Origin: Sinanaerobacter sp. ZZT-01
GTDB lineage: Bacteria; Bacillota; Clostridia; Peptostreptococcales; Anaerovoracaceae
Length of the DNA stretch: 64,000 nucleotides
NCBI RefSeq assembly: GCF_035621135.1
Contig: NZ_CP141728.1
Span: 2,418,001 to 2,482,000 of the forward strand
Direction: 5' to 3'
Below the pieces are notes generated by a model that saw only the letters and a program-made list of their open reading frames with translations, was not told where the DNA came from and searched no databases. A program made the position numbers and the translations under genes. Below are positions 32,220-42,500 of this stretch, piece by piece. Positions within the stretch are counted from its first letter, which is position 1, and each line of letters begins with the position of its first letter.

Positions 32220-32990
32220 ATGAAATATATAATAGGTCTGGAAAACTCAGAAGGTAAAAAAGTAATAGGTATAACTGACGTGTTAAACGAGAATGAAACA
32301 GAAGTAGGTAAACAAGTGTTGAATATTGCTAACTCTATGGTTAAACAAGGAGAGAGTTGGGTTTTATCCTCAGCAAGTAAGTATAAAGTGACGTCAATAA
32401 AATCCGAAAATTCAAAAAAGATTAAAATTATGGAGGGTAATAAAAACTATGGGTTTTTAGTCATTGGTGATTCTTTTAAAACATTTGAAGATAAAGTATT
32501 AAGTGTTGCTGGGGAAAAGTCTGCTTATAACTCTGTTATGAGATACTTAGCACCCAGTAGGTCACAACCATTACTGGGTATTTTGATTTATTTAATAGAT
32601 TCAAGTCAAGCAAAACATTCAAACAACGAAAAGTCAAAAGTTGATAAGCAAGGGAATGTGTTATTAACTATAAGAGAAGCAATAAATGAAAAAAGAATTA
32701 GTCTAATGGAGTTTTACAATACTTTGTATGATATGGGTTTAGCACAAGTTGATGATGTTAAAAAAACAGAAACAGTTTATTTATTTGCAAGAAGTTCAAT
32801 GAACAAAGGTACACCATATACTCACGTATCAGAAGCACTAAAAGGCAACTCTGTTGATTTATGGAGATATAATTTTATGGATGCTATGAGTATACCAGAA
32901 CCAATTGAAACAAAAGAGGATTTAGCATCTATTCTTTGTTTAGATGAAAACGATTATAAAAAGAAGGAAATCTTCAACGTATATAGATAA
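32220..32990 (+). CDS. hypothetical protein
   Basis: 256 residues, ATG after GGAGG. The opening MKYIIGLENSEGKKVIGITD and a second strand-rich stretch (MEGNKNYGFLVIGDSF) recall the small beta-rich proteins at 29161 and 33008, followed by a helical half (SLMEFYNTLYDMGLAQVDDV). No signal peptide. Member of the operon 31476-34355; function unknown. Confidence 0.65.
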   Translation: MKYIIGLENSEGKKVIGITDVLNENETEVGKQVLNIANSMVKQGESWVLSSASKYKVTSIKSENSKKIKIMEGNKNYGFLVIGDSFKTFEDKVLSVAGEKSAYNSVMRYLAPSRSQPLLGILIYLIDSSQAKHSNNEKSKVDKQGNVLLTIREAINEKRISLMEFYNTLYDMGLAQVDDVKKTETVYLFARSSMNKGTPYTHVSEALKGNSVDLWRYNFMDAMSIPEPIETKEDLASILCLDENDYKKKEIFNVYR

Positions 32991-33007
32991 AGAAAGAGGG
33001 TTTTAAT

Positions 33008-33505
33008 ATGTATAAATTTAGAATAACAGGTATGGAAAAGATGGGGAGAAAGAATATCTACTGTGTTAATGAAATAGGTACAGTAAATAACAAATTCATA
33101 AATACCCAAGATTTAAAAACAATCATTGAGAAAAATCAAGTATCTAATGCTGTTTTAAAGGGTGATAAGATTGTAGAAGTTCCTGATACCGTAGAGTATT
33201 GCAAATACTTAATTGCATATTTAAATGATAACTCTACTGTTTTTGTTGATGTTTTAAAAGTATCTTCAGACAAAACAAAAAGATATATAAAGTTTTATAC
33301 TGTAAAAGGTGATGATATAACAGGGTACATAGGGAGATTCTTATCCAGAGTAGATGGTGTGAAACTAAATGAAAGCATGACCTTAACAGTAAGTGGTGTG
33401 GGTATGGATATGATTTATTATGTACTTAATAAAGTGAATCAAGAAGCTAAAGCCTGTGGTGCCGGTGAAATTATAAATGCTAATCGTTATGAGATAACAA
33501 AATAA
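33008..33505 (+). CDS. hypothetical protein, paralogue of 22919
   Basis: 165 residues. MYKFRITGMEKMGRKNIYCV and QVSNAVLKGDKIVEV align with 22919 across most of the length; the C-terminal half (SRVDGVKLNESMTLTVSGVG) aligns with its CRLEGISIKEAIYIKG. AGAAAGAGGG upstream. Beta-rich, cytoplasmic. Role unknown. Confidence 0.7.
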   Translation: MYKFRITGMEKMGRKNIYCVNEIGTVNNKFINTQDLKTIIEKNQVSNAVLKGDKIVEVPDTVEYCKYLIAYLNDNSTVFVDVLKVSSDKTKRYIKFYTVKGDDITGYIGRFLSRVDGVKLNESMTLTVSGVGMDMIYYVLNKVNQEAKACGAGEIINANRYEITK

Positions 33506-33554
33506 AGAGAAGGGACCTATCCTTTTCCCCTGAATAAATTTGGAGGTGAGAAAA

Positions 33555-34355
33555 GTGTTATATGTAGTAGATATAGAAAATCGTATGTACTTATTGTTAA
33601 ATACAGTGAATATGGAAACAAAAATGGTATCTGAAAAAAGTCTTTTTGACCTTTTAAATAAAGGTACAAATATAGAAAATGTAAAAATTGCAAACAACAC
33701 CATAAAAGGTACTCGTGGTGATTTAAAAAGATATAATGGTATTCCCGTAGTTTTATATAAACTTGAGGATGACCTTAAAAACAGTCGTGGGTACAAAGTT
33801 TTTATAGAGGGTAAAGTGAAAGATTTGTCAGTTCAAGAAACTATAAACTTAGGTTTGCAGTGTGGTTTAGCAAATGCAAAAGTGGTGACAAACACTAGTA
33901 AGTCGTATATCTCTTGTATAGGTGGTAGTTTCCCTATAAAGACTGTCAGAAATGAAAGGGTTGAGTACTCTCGTATAATCGTGGAGTTGATAAGAAAACC
34001 GTCTAAAACAGAGGGTCTTATTACTCTGACAGATATAGAGGGTAAAATGAGTCGTAAAAAATTTACTGTAAAAGATGCAACCCCAGGAACTTATTTTGAT
34101 GGTGTCATATTGGGCAAAGTTTTTAATAATTTCTTAAAGTATAAATTATATGACATAATTGAAGGTAGATACAATCCAAAGGGTAAGTACAGCCAGAAGG
34201 GTAAAAAGCCAGCAGGGGTTGTGATTGCGAAAACAGCTTATTTCAAAGAGGGTCTATCACATTCCGAGTATCACGAGATTGCTGATTATTTGGGTATTAC
34301 TTTGGAAAAGTTGTTGGAAAGACAAAACTCGTGTGTTTATCAGATAAAGATATAG
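33555..34355 (+). CDS. hypothetical protein related to the 22919/33008 family
   Basis: Start GTG 33555 with GGAGGTG at normal spacing. About 266 residues. The N-terminal part repeats the pattern LFDLLNKGTNIENVKIANNTIKG seen as an isoleucine-rich strand plus NAVLKG motif in the two smaller paralogues; the C-terminal 130 residues are extra. Last gene of the operon, followed by a hairpin at 34356. Confidence 0.6.
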   Translation: MLYVVDIENRMYLLLNTVNMETKMVSEKSLFDLLNKGTNIENVKIANNTIKGTRGDLKRYNGIPVVLYKLEDDLKNSRGYKVFIEGKVKDLSVQETINLGLQCGLANAKVVTNTSKSYISCIGGSFPIKTVRNERVEYSRIIVELIRKPSKTEGLITLTDIEGKMSRKKFTVKDATPGTYFDGVILGKVFNNFLKYKLYDIIEGRYNPKGKYSQKGKKPAGVVIAKTAYFKEGLSHSEYHEIADYLGITLEKLLERQNSCVYQIKI

Positions 34356-34388
34356 AAAATAAGTCATCCTAAAAGGATGACTTATTTT
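34356..34388 (+). terminator. terminator hairpin
   Basis: AAAATAAGTCATCCT, three bases, AGGATGACTTATTTT; symmetrical A and T ends suit both strands. Confidence 0.75.
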
Positions 34389-34396
34389 CATTTACA

Positions 34397-34482
34397 CATG
34401 TAATAAAAAAGTTTGGACACATTCGGTTAAGTTCGGAGACATTCGGCAAAATTGGGACATGTGATTCTATATTAAGTATAAG
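34397..34482 (+). promoter_or_regulatory. compound class I-type promoter before 34520
   Basis: CATGTAA (34397), 11 nt, GGACA (34415), but no -10 at the usual distance; a second GGACA (34455), 17 nt ending TATATTAAG, TATAAG (34477-34482) forms the core promoter. ACATTCGG occurs twice between (34418, 34439). Suggests multiple regulator sites. Confidence 0.6.
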
Positions 34483-34519
34483 AACAAAGAAATTTTAAAA
34501 TAGAAAGAAGGTTTTTTAT

Positions 34520-34801
34520 ATGTATAACAAAGATAAGTTAAATAATTTGGGTATGAAAGTGACTTATATGAAAGTAAAAACCGAGGGTAAGAGAAGAATG
34601 AGTGTAGAGGAAAGAGAAAAAATAAATGCTAATATTACTTTTGTTGTCGAAAGCATAACAGACCTATTGAATGACAATGAAGTAGAGTTAGAAACTAAAA
34701 AACAATTAGCAAACAACACAAGAAAGCAGATAGTCCTAATAAATAAAGTTTTAGATAATTTAGAGAAAGTAATTAGTATAGCAAAGCAAAATATTGATTA
34801 A
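34520..34801 (+). CDS. small helical hypothetical protein
   Basis: 93 residues, basic N-terminus then long amphipathic helices (TKKQLANNTRKQIVLINKVL). GAAAGAAGG upstream. No motif. Probably co-transcribed with the HNH gene 90 bases downstream, although GGACG/GGACA boxes at 34826-34846 might add an internal promoter. Confidence 0.6.
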   Translation: MYNKDKLNNLGMKVTYMKVKTEGKRRMSVEEREKINANITFVVESITDLLNDNEVELETKKQLANNTRKQIVLINKVLDNLEKVISIAKQNID

Positions 34802-34892
34802 AATGCAATCTTATTAATATAGTTTTGGACGAGAAGTAGTTAATGGACACTAAAAGTTGGAAAAAGAGAAAATTTTAAGGAGTGTTCAAGCT

Positions 34893-36017
34893 ATGAGATT
34901 GACAGAAAGAATGAGTACCGAGGGTTATTTAAAGAATATTAGGAAAGATTTTAAAAAAGGTACTGTGCTTCAAAATATATTAGAAAATTCGGATTTTACA
35001 ACTGTTGAGGAAGCAAAGCAAGCAAATCCAGAGTTTGTTAAAGCAGCAGTAGATTATATAAAGTATGCTGAAAGGTTAACACAACAAGGGTATACACCAG
35101 CACAGACAGGTAAGGTAACAGATTCTTCTGAGGAAAGAAAAGCATTGCAAAAGGCTTTTACCTTAGATACTACAGATAAAGTCAAAATGTTCTATCCAGA
35201 GTGGTACCTAACAGCTCATGAGTTGTTTATTTATCACCTACTTGAAGCAGTGTTTGATGCTTCCTTATTAGTGGAGCAAGGTGCAGCAAGACGTTTTGAA
35301 GAAACTGCAACCTTGTATAAGAGTTTCTATACAGTAAAGGAGATTGAGGGTTGGACGTTTGCTTACTATGACAGAACAATCTTATTTATAGATTTAAATA
35401 AGGGTCGTATTTCAACAGCATCTAACAGAGCAGTAAGAGATAAGATAGGTGATTCGGGTATTAAAGGTTTTAAAAGGACAACAGAACAAGGTAAAGTGGT
35501 TTATTCCGTAGTATTGGAAGACGGTCAAGTTATTAGCTTAATGAAGGACCAAAAATTATCTACTTCTATATGGTCTCAATGCCACACCCTTAAAGACAGT
35601 AAAAAAGAGTATTATCAGATTTGCTTGAAACCAAGGGTAAGTGACGAAGAACCGATGGTTCAATTCCCTGCTCATATGATTTTACTGTTGGCTCAATTTG
35701 GTATAAATACAGTAAAGCACATGTTATCAAAAGATGGTCTTACCACTTGTGACCATGTTGATATGACGGGTAATAGAAACACTTTGAGTAATCTTGAAAT
35801 TACAACAAGAAAAGACAATAAACTTCGTGCTTGCTCTAAAGACCCAATTACAAAGCAAATAGTCAGTTCCTATAATCTTGCAGACTTTTGGCAACATATA
35901 GAGCAGTCATTTAATTTAAATAAAATTGATGTCAAGATAAAGAGAGAAAACATGTTAGATTATTGGGGTCAGGTTTTGAAAGAGCAAACCGTAGAAGAAA
36001 TATTAAAGGTATCGTAA
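34893..36017 (+). CDS. HNH endonuclease-like protein
   Basis: ATG 34893 is favoured over TTG 34857 because GGAG lies upstream. About 374 residues. N-terminal 230 residues helical without motif. The C-terminal HNH core reads LTTCDHVDMTGNRNTLSNLE, then TTRKDN, the pattern H-x-D-x5-N...L-x-N-L-E of free-standing HNH/homing nucleases. Lacks an obvious zinc pair. Such enzymes are common mobile passengers. Family call good; target unknown. Confidence 0.75.
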   Translation: MRLTERMSTEGYLKNIRKDFKKGTVLQNILENSDFTTVEEAKQANPEFVKAAVDYIKYAERLTQQGYTPAQTGKVTDSSEERKALQKAFTLDTTDKVKMFYPEWYLTAHELFIYHLLEAVFDASLLVEQGAARRFEETATLYKSFYTVKEIEGWTFAYYDRTILFIDLNKGRISTASNRAVRDKIGDSGIKGFKRTTEQGKVVYSVVLEDGQVISLMKDQKLSTSIWSQCHTLKDSKKEYYQICLKPRVSDEEPMVQFPAHMILLLAQFGINTVKHMLSKDGLTTCDHVDMTGNRNTLSNLEITTRKDNKLRACSKDPITKQIVSSYNLADFWQHIEQSFNLNKIDVKIKRENMLDYWGQVLKEQTVEEILKVS

Positions 36018-36047
36018 TAAAATATATTGGGAGAAGAGGGTTCAAAA

Positions 36048-36586
36048 TGTTTACATTTTCATTAAATACAATCAACTCAGCAGATAAGGTAAAACAAGTA
36101 GTAAAGTTAATTCAGGACTTAAACCAATATAATTCTGAATCCTTAACAGATGCTTACTTAAACATAATGGTGGGAGATAGAAAAGATTCTGATTCAGATA
36201 TAACCTTAGAAGGGTTTCACAATGCAAAAGTAAGGAATCAAGAAGCTGACAAAGCAAAGAGCAAAGAAATAACATTGGAGGATAATGGTGAATCAGACTA
36301 TATCACAGATACAAACCTTGTAGATTCTTATGACTTTGAAAAAGAAATTATGTTAAAGGTAGACTTATCTTATTTTGTAGAAACATTCTTAGATATAAGA
36401 GAACATGTCTTTTTTGAGCATGGTTTTGACCTTTGGAGATTGTTTGTATTGTCCTGTAAAGGGGATAAAGCAGCTCAAAGCAAACTAAGAATTCTGATAG
36501 ATAACTTGAATCTAAAAGACTTTTTCTGGAACTTCTGTAGTAGTTTAAGCTATAAAAAGGCAGTAGAAGAAATATTGGGGTCTTGA
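36048..36586 (+). CDS. hypothetical protein
   Basis: ATG 36048 preceded by GAGAAGAGGG; the frame further upstream overlaps the HNH gene and is not credited. About 179 residues, mostly helical and acidic with a long disordered middle (DRKDSDSDITLEGFHNAKVR). No motif. Ends shortly before a class II promoter. Confidence 0.6.
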
Positions 36587-36598
36587 GGGTTCTTTGAT

Positions 36599-36611
36599 GT
36601 TACGGTATCAT
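36599..36611 (+). promoter_or_regulatory. class II promoter before 36638
   Basis: GTTACG (36599-36604) abutting GTATCAT (36605-36611), TTGAGG 16 bases upstream of GTATCAT. Confidence 0.5.
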
Positions 36612-36637
36612 CTCAGAAAACAAAAGGAGCTGATACA

Positions 36638-36853
36638 GTGGGTTTTACAAGATTAGAGTCTATAAAAAAGATATACAAGCCTGGAGACAGGTTGGAGTTG
36701 ATACATATGGAAGATTCCTATGCTGTGCCTGCAGGTACACATGGAACAGTTACAGGTGTGGACGATGCAGGTAATGTCTTAATGCAGTGGGATAATGGCA
36801 GCACCTTATCTTTCCTACCAGGAATAGATACTTGTAAAAGGCTAGGTAAATAA
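36638..36853 (+). CDS. DUF4314-like small protein
   Basis: 71 residues, start GTG behind AAAGGAG. IKKIYKPGDRLELIHMEDSY then PAGTHGTVTGVDDAGNVLMQ and WDNGSTLSF match the DUF4314 pattern, a compact SH3-like barrel common on integrative elements and plasmids of Lachnospiraceae. Function not established. Single-gene unit between a class II promoter and a terminator. Confidence 0.75.
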   Translation: MGFTRLESIKKIYKPGDRLELIHMEDSYAVPAGTHGTVTGVDDAGNVLMQWDNGSTLSFLPGIDTCKRLGK

Positions 36854-36865
36854 AGGATAACGGTT

Positions 36866-36908
36866 AAAAGGTTTGGTGGTTGTAAAAGATTATCAAACCT
36901 TTTTTATA
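36866..36908 (+). terminator. intrinsic terminator
   Basis: AAAAGGTTTG, 18-base loop, CAAACCTTTT, then TTT. Confidence 0.75.
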
Positions 36909-36965
36909 AAAATCTGAATACACATATAAACAAAAAAATTTGTGGACACATATCAGTAAGAAATA

Positions 36966-37011
36966 CATGTAGCCTTATAACCCCTTCAGTTTAAAATATA
37001 TTAAGTAAAGG
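36966..37011 (+). promoter_or_regulatory. class I promoter before 37023
   Basis: CATGTAG (36966-36972), 11 nt, CTTCA (36984-36988) as a weak -35, 17 nt ending TATATTAAG, TAAAGG (37006-37011). TTGTGGACACATATCA at 36940 recurs at 43576 before the surface gene at 43709. Confidence 0.6.
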
Positions 37012-37022
37012 AGGGGGTTATA

Positions 37023-37337
37023 ATGAAGAAAAAAGGTAAAAAGAAAACCGTATCAGCCAATCTGAATGTAGATGAATATATAGAGCTTATAATTTACCTA
37101 GAAGAAAGAAATCAAACAATTTCTGAATTTTGTGTAATGGCTTTGGGTGCTCTAATCAAAGATAAAGATAAAAAAATTGTTAAAAGTGAACTAAACAAAC
37201 GACGTTTGAAATGCAGGAAGATAATGGTTAGGGTATCCGACTATATACACAGTTTAGTTAAAGAGATAGCAAGTGATAATGACTGTAGTATATCGGATGT
37301 AGTTAAACAAGCTATAAAAGATAGTATGGGCAAGTAA
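37023..37337 (+). CDS. double ribbon-helix-helix-like DNA-binding protein
   Basis: 104 residues, basic. Two RHH-like units in tandem: TVSANLNVDEYIELIIYLEE...ISEFCVMALGAL, and KIMVRVSDYIHSLVKEIASD...ISDVVKQAIKDS, each with the strand, helix, helix order. Likely a repressor that binds as a pseudo-dimer. It heads the operon for the signal peptidase and SLH protein, so it may control surface genes. Confidence 0.6.
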   Translation: MKKKGKKKTVSANLNVDEYIELIIYLEERNQTISEFCVMALGALIKDKDKKIVKSELNKRRLKCRKIMVRVSDYIHSLVKEIASDNDCSISDVVKQAIKDSMGK

Positions 37338-37366
37338 AATAAATATGGAAAAAGGGGTCGTTCAAT

Positions 37367-37888
37367 ATGAAAAAGACAGTGTTCAGTCTGATAATAATTT
37401 TTGTAATATTAGTAGGGGTTATATATAATCTTTCCCCACTTAAAACAAATGTAATTGTATCTGGTTCTATGGAGCCTGTTTTAATGACAAATTCGCTAGT
37501 TTTCACAAATACAGATATAAGTTTTGATGATATAGAAAAAGGTGACATTATTTGCTATAATAACGTAAATATTGAAAGAAATATCATGCATCGTGTTTAT
37601 CAGGTTTCGTATATAGATGGGGAAAAAATAATAATGACAAAAGGTGATAATTTAGGAGCACCTGACCCTTGGACCGTAAAAGAATCAGATTATAAGGGTA
37701 AAATTGTAGGTGGTATTAATATTGTAAAACCATTGTTAGATTGTTTATATGGAAATGTTTTAGAATTAAATACCACAGAGTTACGTATAAAAGTATTTGC
37801 TATGTCAGCTATTTTAGTCGGGTTGTGTACTGTTGGAATTATAAGTTTTAAAAAGAGAAATGGAGGGTTTAAATATGAGAGCAAGTAA
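37367..37888 (+). CDS. SipW/ER-type signal peptidase I
   Basis: 173 residues. N-terminal membrane helix; VSGSMEPVLM puts the catalytic serine at residue 34. The basic residue of the usual bacterial Ser-Lys pair is replaced by histidine in NIMHRVYQV (His75), as in SipW and eukaryotic or archaeal enzymes. TKGDNLGAPDPWTV gives the acidic GDN box. A second helix closes the C-terminus. SipW-type enzymes classically process TasA/camelysin-type fibre proteins, and TasA-like proteins are encoded at 45991, 43709 and 8106. Family call confident; substrates inferred. Confidence 0.88.
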   Translation: MKKTVFSLIIIFVILVGVIYNLSPLKTNVIVSGSMEPVLMTNSLVFTNTDISFDDIEKGDIICYNNVNIERNIMHRVYQVSYIDGEKIIMTKGDNLGAPDPWTVKESDYKGKIVGGINIVKPLLDCLYGNVLELNTTELRIKVFAMSAILVGLCTVGIISFKKRNGGFKYESK

Positions 37889-39416
37889 TGAAATATGTGT
37901 GGAATTTACACATGGTAGAAAATCTAAATGTAAAACAGAGTTTAAGGGTGTGGTGAGCAAGGTCCTATTGAGTGCTTTGGTAATGTCTGTAGCTGTGGGT
38001 AGTTTATCGGTAAATGCTTATGCAGCCGAGATTACTAACACAAATGTAAACACAGGGGTTATATACAGTGAAAATTATATGTCGGTTAGTGAAGCTGTTA
38101 CAGCTTTAAGAAATACCATAGAAGCAATAGAATTTCTAAAGTCCGAAGGAATGGTAACAGATGAGTCCTTACAGAGTTTAGCTGTCTGTGTGGATAGCCT
38201 ACAAAAGGTTGCAAATGAGGGTACAACAGAAATTGAGAGCCTTTTAACTAGAGCAGAGACTGTAATAAAAGATGTTAAATCGTCTGAAACAGCAAAAGTT
38301 CAGATAGCAATAGATTTAGCAAGAGATGGTTTGTTTGGAACGTCCATTGAGGTTCAAAATGCACAGGCTACAAAATCATTCCCTGATGTATTAACAACAG
38401 ATTGGTTTTATAAAACAGTAACAGAGCTAGTTGGTATGGGTGCAATTAATGGTTATACTGATGGAACATTTGGACCAAAGAAGAATATAAGCTATGCAGA
38501 ATACTTAACGATTTTAATTAAAACTACAGAGCCTGATGGTGATTATACAGCCTCTCCGGGTGATACGTGGTATACAGGTACAGTAAAGGCAGCCTATGAA
38601 TCAAATATCTTAAAGAATGGTGAAATTACAGATTTTACACAACCTATCACTCGTGGTGATGCTGCAAAATTTACAGAAAGAGCAGTACAACAGATTTTGG
38701 GTGAAAGTTCTTTAGATACCACAAATATTGAAAATCTAATAAAGGATTATTCTGTAATTCAAGGTACATCGAATGAGTATTATATACTTCAGCAATATGC
38801 AAAAGGTATTGTAGTAGGTAATACTGAGGGTAAATTTAATCCTAATTCTAAGTTAACAAGAGCTGAAGCATCTACAATCATATTAAGAACTGTGAAGCCT
38901 GAGGGTCGTAGGGATATGTCTAAGGTAGAGATACCAGGAGCAATTGTAGTAGATAATGAGTTGGTTATCACAGAGGGTGCTTATGCAGGTCGTATGAGAA
39001 CAAACCCTTCAACAGAGTATGATTTACAAGCATTACAATCAGCTAGGTTTTACAGAGAGGGTGGTAAGTTGTATGTTAGTATAGACCTTCCCACCTTACC
39101 TGAGGGTTTTAAATGGAATTGGGGAGTAGGGGCTTACACTAAAGATGGTGAGTATGTGTTTTCAACCTATACTCAAGATACAGAGGGTAAGGTAGGAAAA
39201 CAGGTTGTTAATGTTTTCAGTGAGTATGAAGATAAGACTATTAATGATATAAACGTAACCACTTTATCTGTATCAGTAATAAATAATGAAAGACAGTCTA
39301 TGGTTTCTCATAAACTTTCAACAGATGCAAAGGGTCAAGTTTTAAGACAATCAAGTGTTTCAACTTCTGATGCATCTTGGGAGAAGTTTGATACAGGCAA
39401 TATTTTTAAATGGTAA
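37875..39416 (+). CDS. S-layer-homology (SLH) surface protein, paralogue of 25333
   Basis: ATG 37875 with GGAGGG upstream, overlapping the peptidase gene by 14 bases. About 513 residues. A long basic N-terminus precedes the signal peptide core (VLLSALVMSVAVGSLSVNAY). Residues 120-345 hold three SLH domains (DVLTTDWFYKTVTELVGMG; GDTWYTGTVKAAYESNIL; YAKGIVVGNTEGKFNPNS). The C-terminal domain (YAGRMRTNPSTEYDLQALQS) is shared with the minus-strand protein at 25333. Wall-associated; a carrier for the shared domain. Confidence 0.85.
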   Translation: MRASNEICVEFTHGRKSKCKTEFKGVVSKVLLSALVMSVAVGSLSVNAYAAEITNTNVNTGVIYSENYMSVSEAVTALRNTIEAIEFLKSEGMVTDESLQSLAVCVDSLQKVANEGTTEIESLLTRAETVIKDVKSSETAKVQIAIDLARDGLFGTSIEVQNAQATKSFPDVLTTDWFYKTVTELVGMGAINGYTDGTFGPKKNISYAEYLTILIKTTEPDGDYTASPGDTWYTGTVKAAYESNILKNGEITDFTQPITRGDAAKFTERAVQQILGESSLDTTNIENLIKDYSVIQGTSNEYYILQQYAKGIVVGNTEGKFNPNSKLTRAEASTIILRTVKPEGRRDMSKVEIPGAIVVDNELVITEGAYAGRMRTNPSTEYDLQALQSARFYREGGKLYVSIDLPTLPEGFKWNWGVGAYTKDGEYVFSTYTQDTEGKVGKQVVNVFSEYEDKTINDINVTTLSVSVINNERQSMVSHKLSTDAKGQVLRQSSVSTSDASWEKFDTGNIFKW

Positions 39417-39442
39417 TATAAAAAGTTAAAGAAACGAAAACC

Positions 39443-39526
39443 AAAGTTCAGGAAAAGAAAAGACAAATTAATAAGGTTAACAATCGTACCTTATTAGAGT
39501 CTATCTATTTTCCTGAACTTTTTATT
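39443..39526 (+). terminator. terminator with nested hairpins
   Basis: Outer stem AAAGTTCAGGAAAA/TTTTCCTGAACTTT, inner stem TAATAAGGT/ACCTTATTA, then TTATTTTAT. Unusually large; may have a regulatory role for the next gene. Confidence 0.75.
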
Positions 39527-39545
39527 TTATAAAGGAGGTAATCAA

Positions 39546-42500
39546 ATGGGTAATTTTAAAGATAAAATCATATCAGGGGTTTTGACAACAGCAATGCTTT
39601 TTTCAATGTTTCTTGGGGTTGTTCCTCCTGTATATGCAGCAGATAATAACTTGAGTAATGTTAAGATATATGCTGAAAAGACACAATCCCAAATTAAATC
39701 AACTGGTCTTACAAGAGTATCCAATGGAGTTCAAAGTGACTGGGCTATAGAATTATGGCACTATTCGGGTGGATATTGGGGCAATAATTCTGTTAGAATA
39801 AAGGACAGTGACTGGAAAAAAACATCAGGTGGAGTGGCTGATTTACATACAGCCTTGACCTTAGAAAAACAAGATTTTACGTATAATGTTGCTAAAGGTA
39901 GTGATTTAGAAAAAGCTATTGCAGAAGGAAAAAATGTCTATGTAAATATAGGTTCTGGTGATAGTTCAATCAAGCTCTCGTCTTTGTACGAAATAGAAAC
40001 AAGGTATAATACTATAACTGAAACTGAGGAAATGATAACAAACCAAGATGGTTCTTTATTAACAACAGATGCTACAGCAAAAGTTGTAAAAGAGAATGGA
40101 CAGTATGTTATAAAGGTTTCTATGAAACCTAAATTAAACTACTACACAGAAGACGAATTAAGTTATAAGCAAAATTATAGAATAGCTTTAAACAAATGGG
40201 TTCCTTTTGTAGCTAATGGTTTTGGATATCAGGTTTATTCTATATTTGGTGGGGGTTTTAATGCTGGTTATGCTGTAGGTTGGGTAAATCAAAAAGACCC
40301 TTATAGTTTAGAGGGTATGCCAGCCGGTCGTATACATCCTTCTTTTATAACAAGCCCCGATGGTCATATGAAAGCAGGGCATACTTTGACGGTAGCTGGT
40401 AAAAGTGTTGATTCTGGAAAAGTAAGAATTGGAGATTATACATTTAGAAATGCTGGTGCCGTGGGTATGAGATTTATCTTCCCTGTTTCTCTTGATATTT
40501 ATGTTGAGGGTGGTGGGGCTCAGGTCGTAGCTTCTTACTTAAAGAGAGTAGGCTTTAATGCAGACGGTTCCCCTATTCTGCAACAAATTAAAACAGAAAC
40601 AACAGATGCAGAACTGGATGAGAAAGGTGCTGTAAAGGTTGAGAATGTAAAAGAAATACCTGAGGGTACCGCCTATTTAAACGATGTTTTGACAAGTCCT
40701 AAAAACCTTTCTGAACAGGTACAAAGTTTAGATTGGACGAAAGATTTACCCAAAACAACACAGGAACAAATAAATGCAAATGCAGAAGATATTTGGAGTT
40801 ATAATTTAAGCATTCGCACAGGTTTGTTGAAGCATATTGAAGATTTAACAGAAATGAAAAATTCCAATGAGTATACTCAACTTAAGGATTTGAAGGATGA
40901 GTTTACAAGGCTTTTATCAGAGTATAATGCTACAACAGATATGCAGGAAAAATCCACTTTGATGTTTAAGATAAATAGTATTTTTGCACAACTAATACAA
41001 CTATCAGGTTACGAAAATCCTTTAAATAAAACTAATGCTTCAACTCTGAAAACTACCAAAACAGCAGGGATTACAAACGTAGCTTCATCCGAAGAGATTA
41101 TAAAAAAAGCAATATATTTGGATGACTTAGATGCTATTTACCTATATCCTTTAGATGAAAGACCAACAGAGTTTATAGGGGAAGATGCTTTTGAAATAGA
41201 AAATAGAAAAAGTGCAGATTTAATAGATAGTTTTGAGGTTCAAAATCATAAAGCTTCTGTTGGAGATAATGTAACAATAGAAGGTACAGCAGATAAAACA
41301 ACATTATACCTTCGTTATATTGTGATTCCTGAGAGAAAAATAAAAACATTTGTGGACGTATATAAAAATGGTGTTTATGCAACTACAGAGGTTACAATAG
41401 AGAGTTTACCTGTTGCTGAATCCAATGACAGTAAAGTAGAAATCCCTATTGTTGAGGGTGCTGAATTGATTAAATGGGGTTCTTCAAAAGAATTGCCTTT
41501 ATTAGAGCAAATGCCTACAAATCCTTTAAAGCAAGGTACTACTTTAGAACCTATAAGTTTAGATGATGATGAAAACTTGTACGTTAATTGGAGAAAAGAC
41601 CTTACTGTATCGACACCAGTAACAGATGAAAAATTAAGAGTGGAACAATGGAGATTAAGTAAGTACACAGCAAACTTAGGTTGGTTAAGTCAGGCATATA
41701 TGGGGCTAAACCTAAAAACTGATGCTGGTCATGCTACTTCTACTTTAAGTCCTGCAGGTTCTTATAGTTACAAAACTATAAATCCAAATAATCAATATAC
41801 AGATAAGAATTATAATCCTGCTAATGACAACTATAATAATTATCTTCATAGTAAGGCTTTAACACAGGGTTCATATAATGTTACACATAATAATCCTTCT
41901 GCTACTGTGGATGTGACAGGTTCTTTGAATCTTATTAAAGGTACAAACACTTTTGGTCTAAAGGCAGCAAGTTGGATAACTGACAGTGGAACTAAAATGG
42001 GTTTAAACTTACATAATATTGAGACAGCAAATTTACCTTCTACTTATGATGGGCAAGCAACAGTTCAAAAGTCAGATTTGTTGAGTTATGGTATAGAAAA
42101 TATTCAGACCTTTAATCACAATTATGGTGTGTATTATCATTATACTTGCCATCACAAAGATTACAGTCATGACGTTTGTGCATGCTATACCTTACCAGAA
42201 TCCAGAAGTCCTAAGGATTCAAGAATTACTTATTTGACAGCAGATTACAAGATAGATTCTACATTTGATAGATATATAGCAAAATCTTCTGACAAATTAG
42301 TTGCTGCACCTAATGTAACAACTGAGAATGGTAAAACCACGATTGCATATCAAATAAACGACACTTTAAAGGTATATCCAGAAATAGCAATGTTATTTGA
42401 TAATGATAAAGGTGATTCCTCAATTAAATGGGTAATTGGAGAACAAGCAAGAGAAATTAACCCTGTAATTTACCACACTATGCAGTTTAAACTTTTTGTA

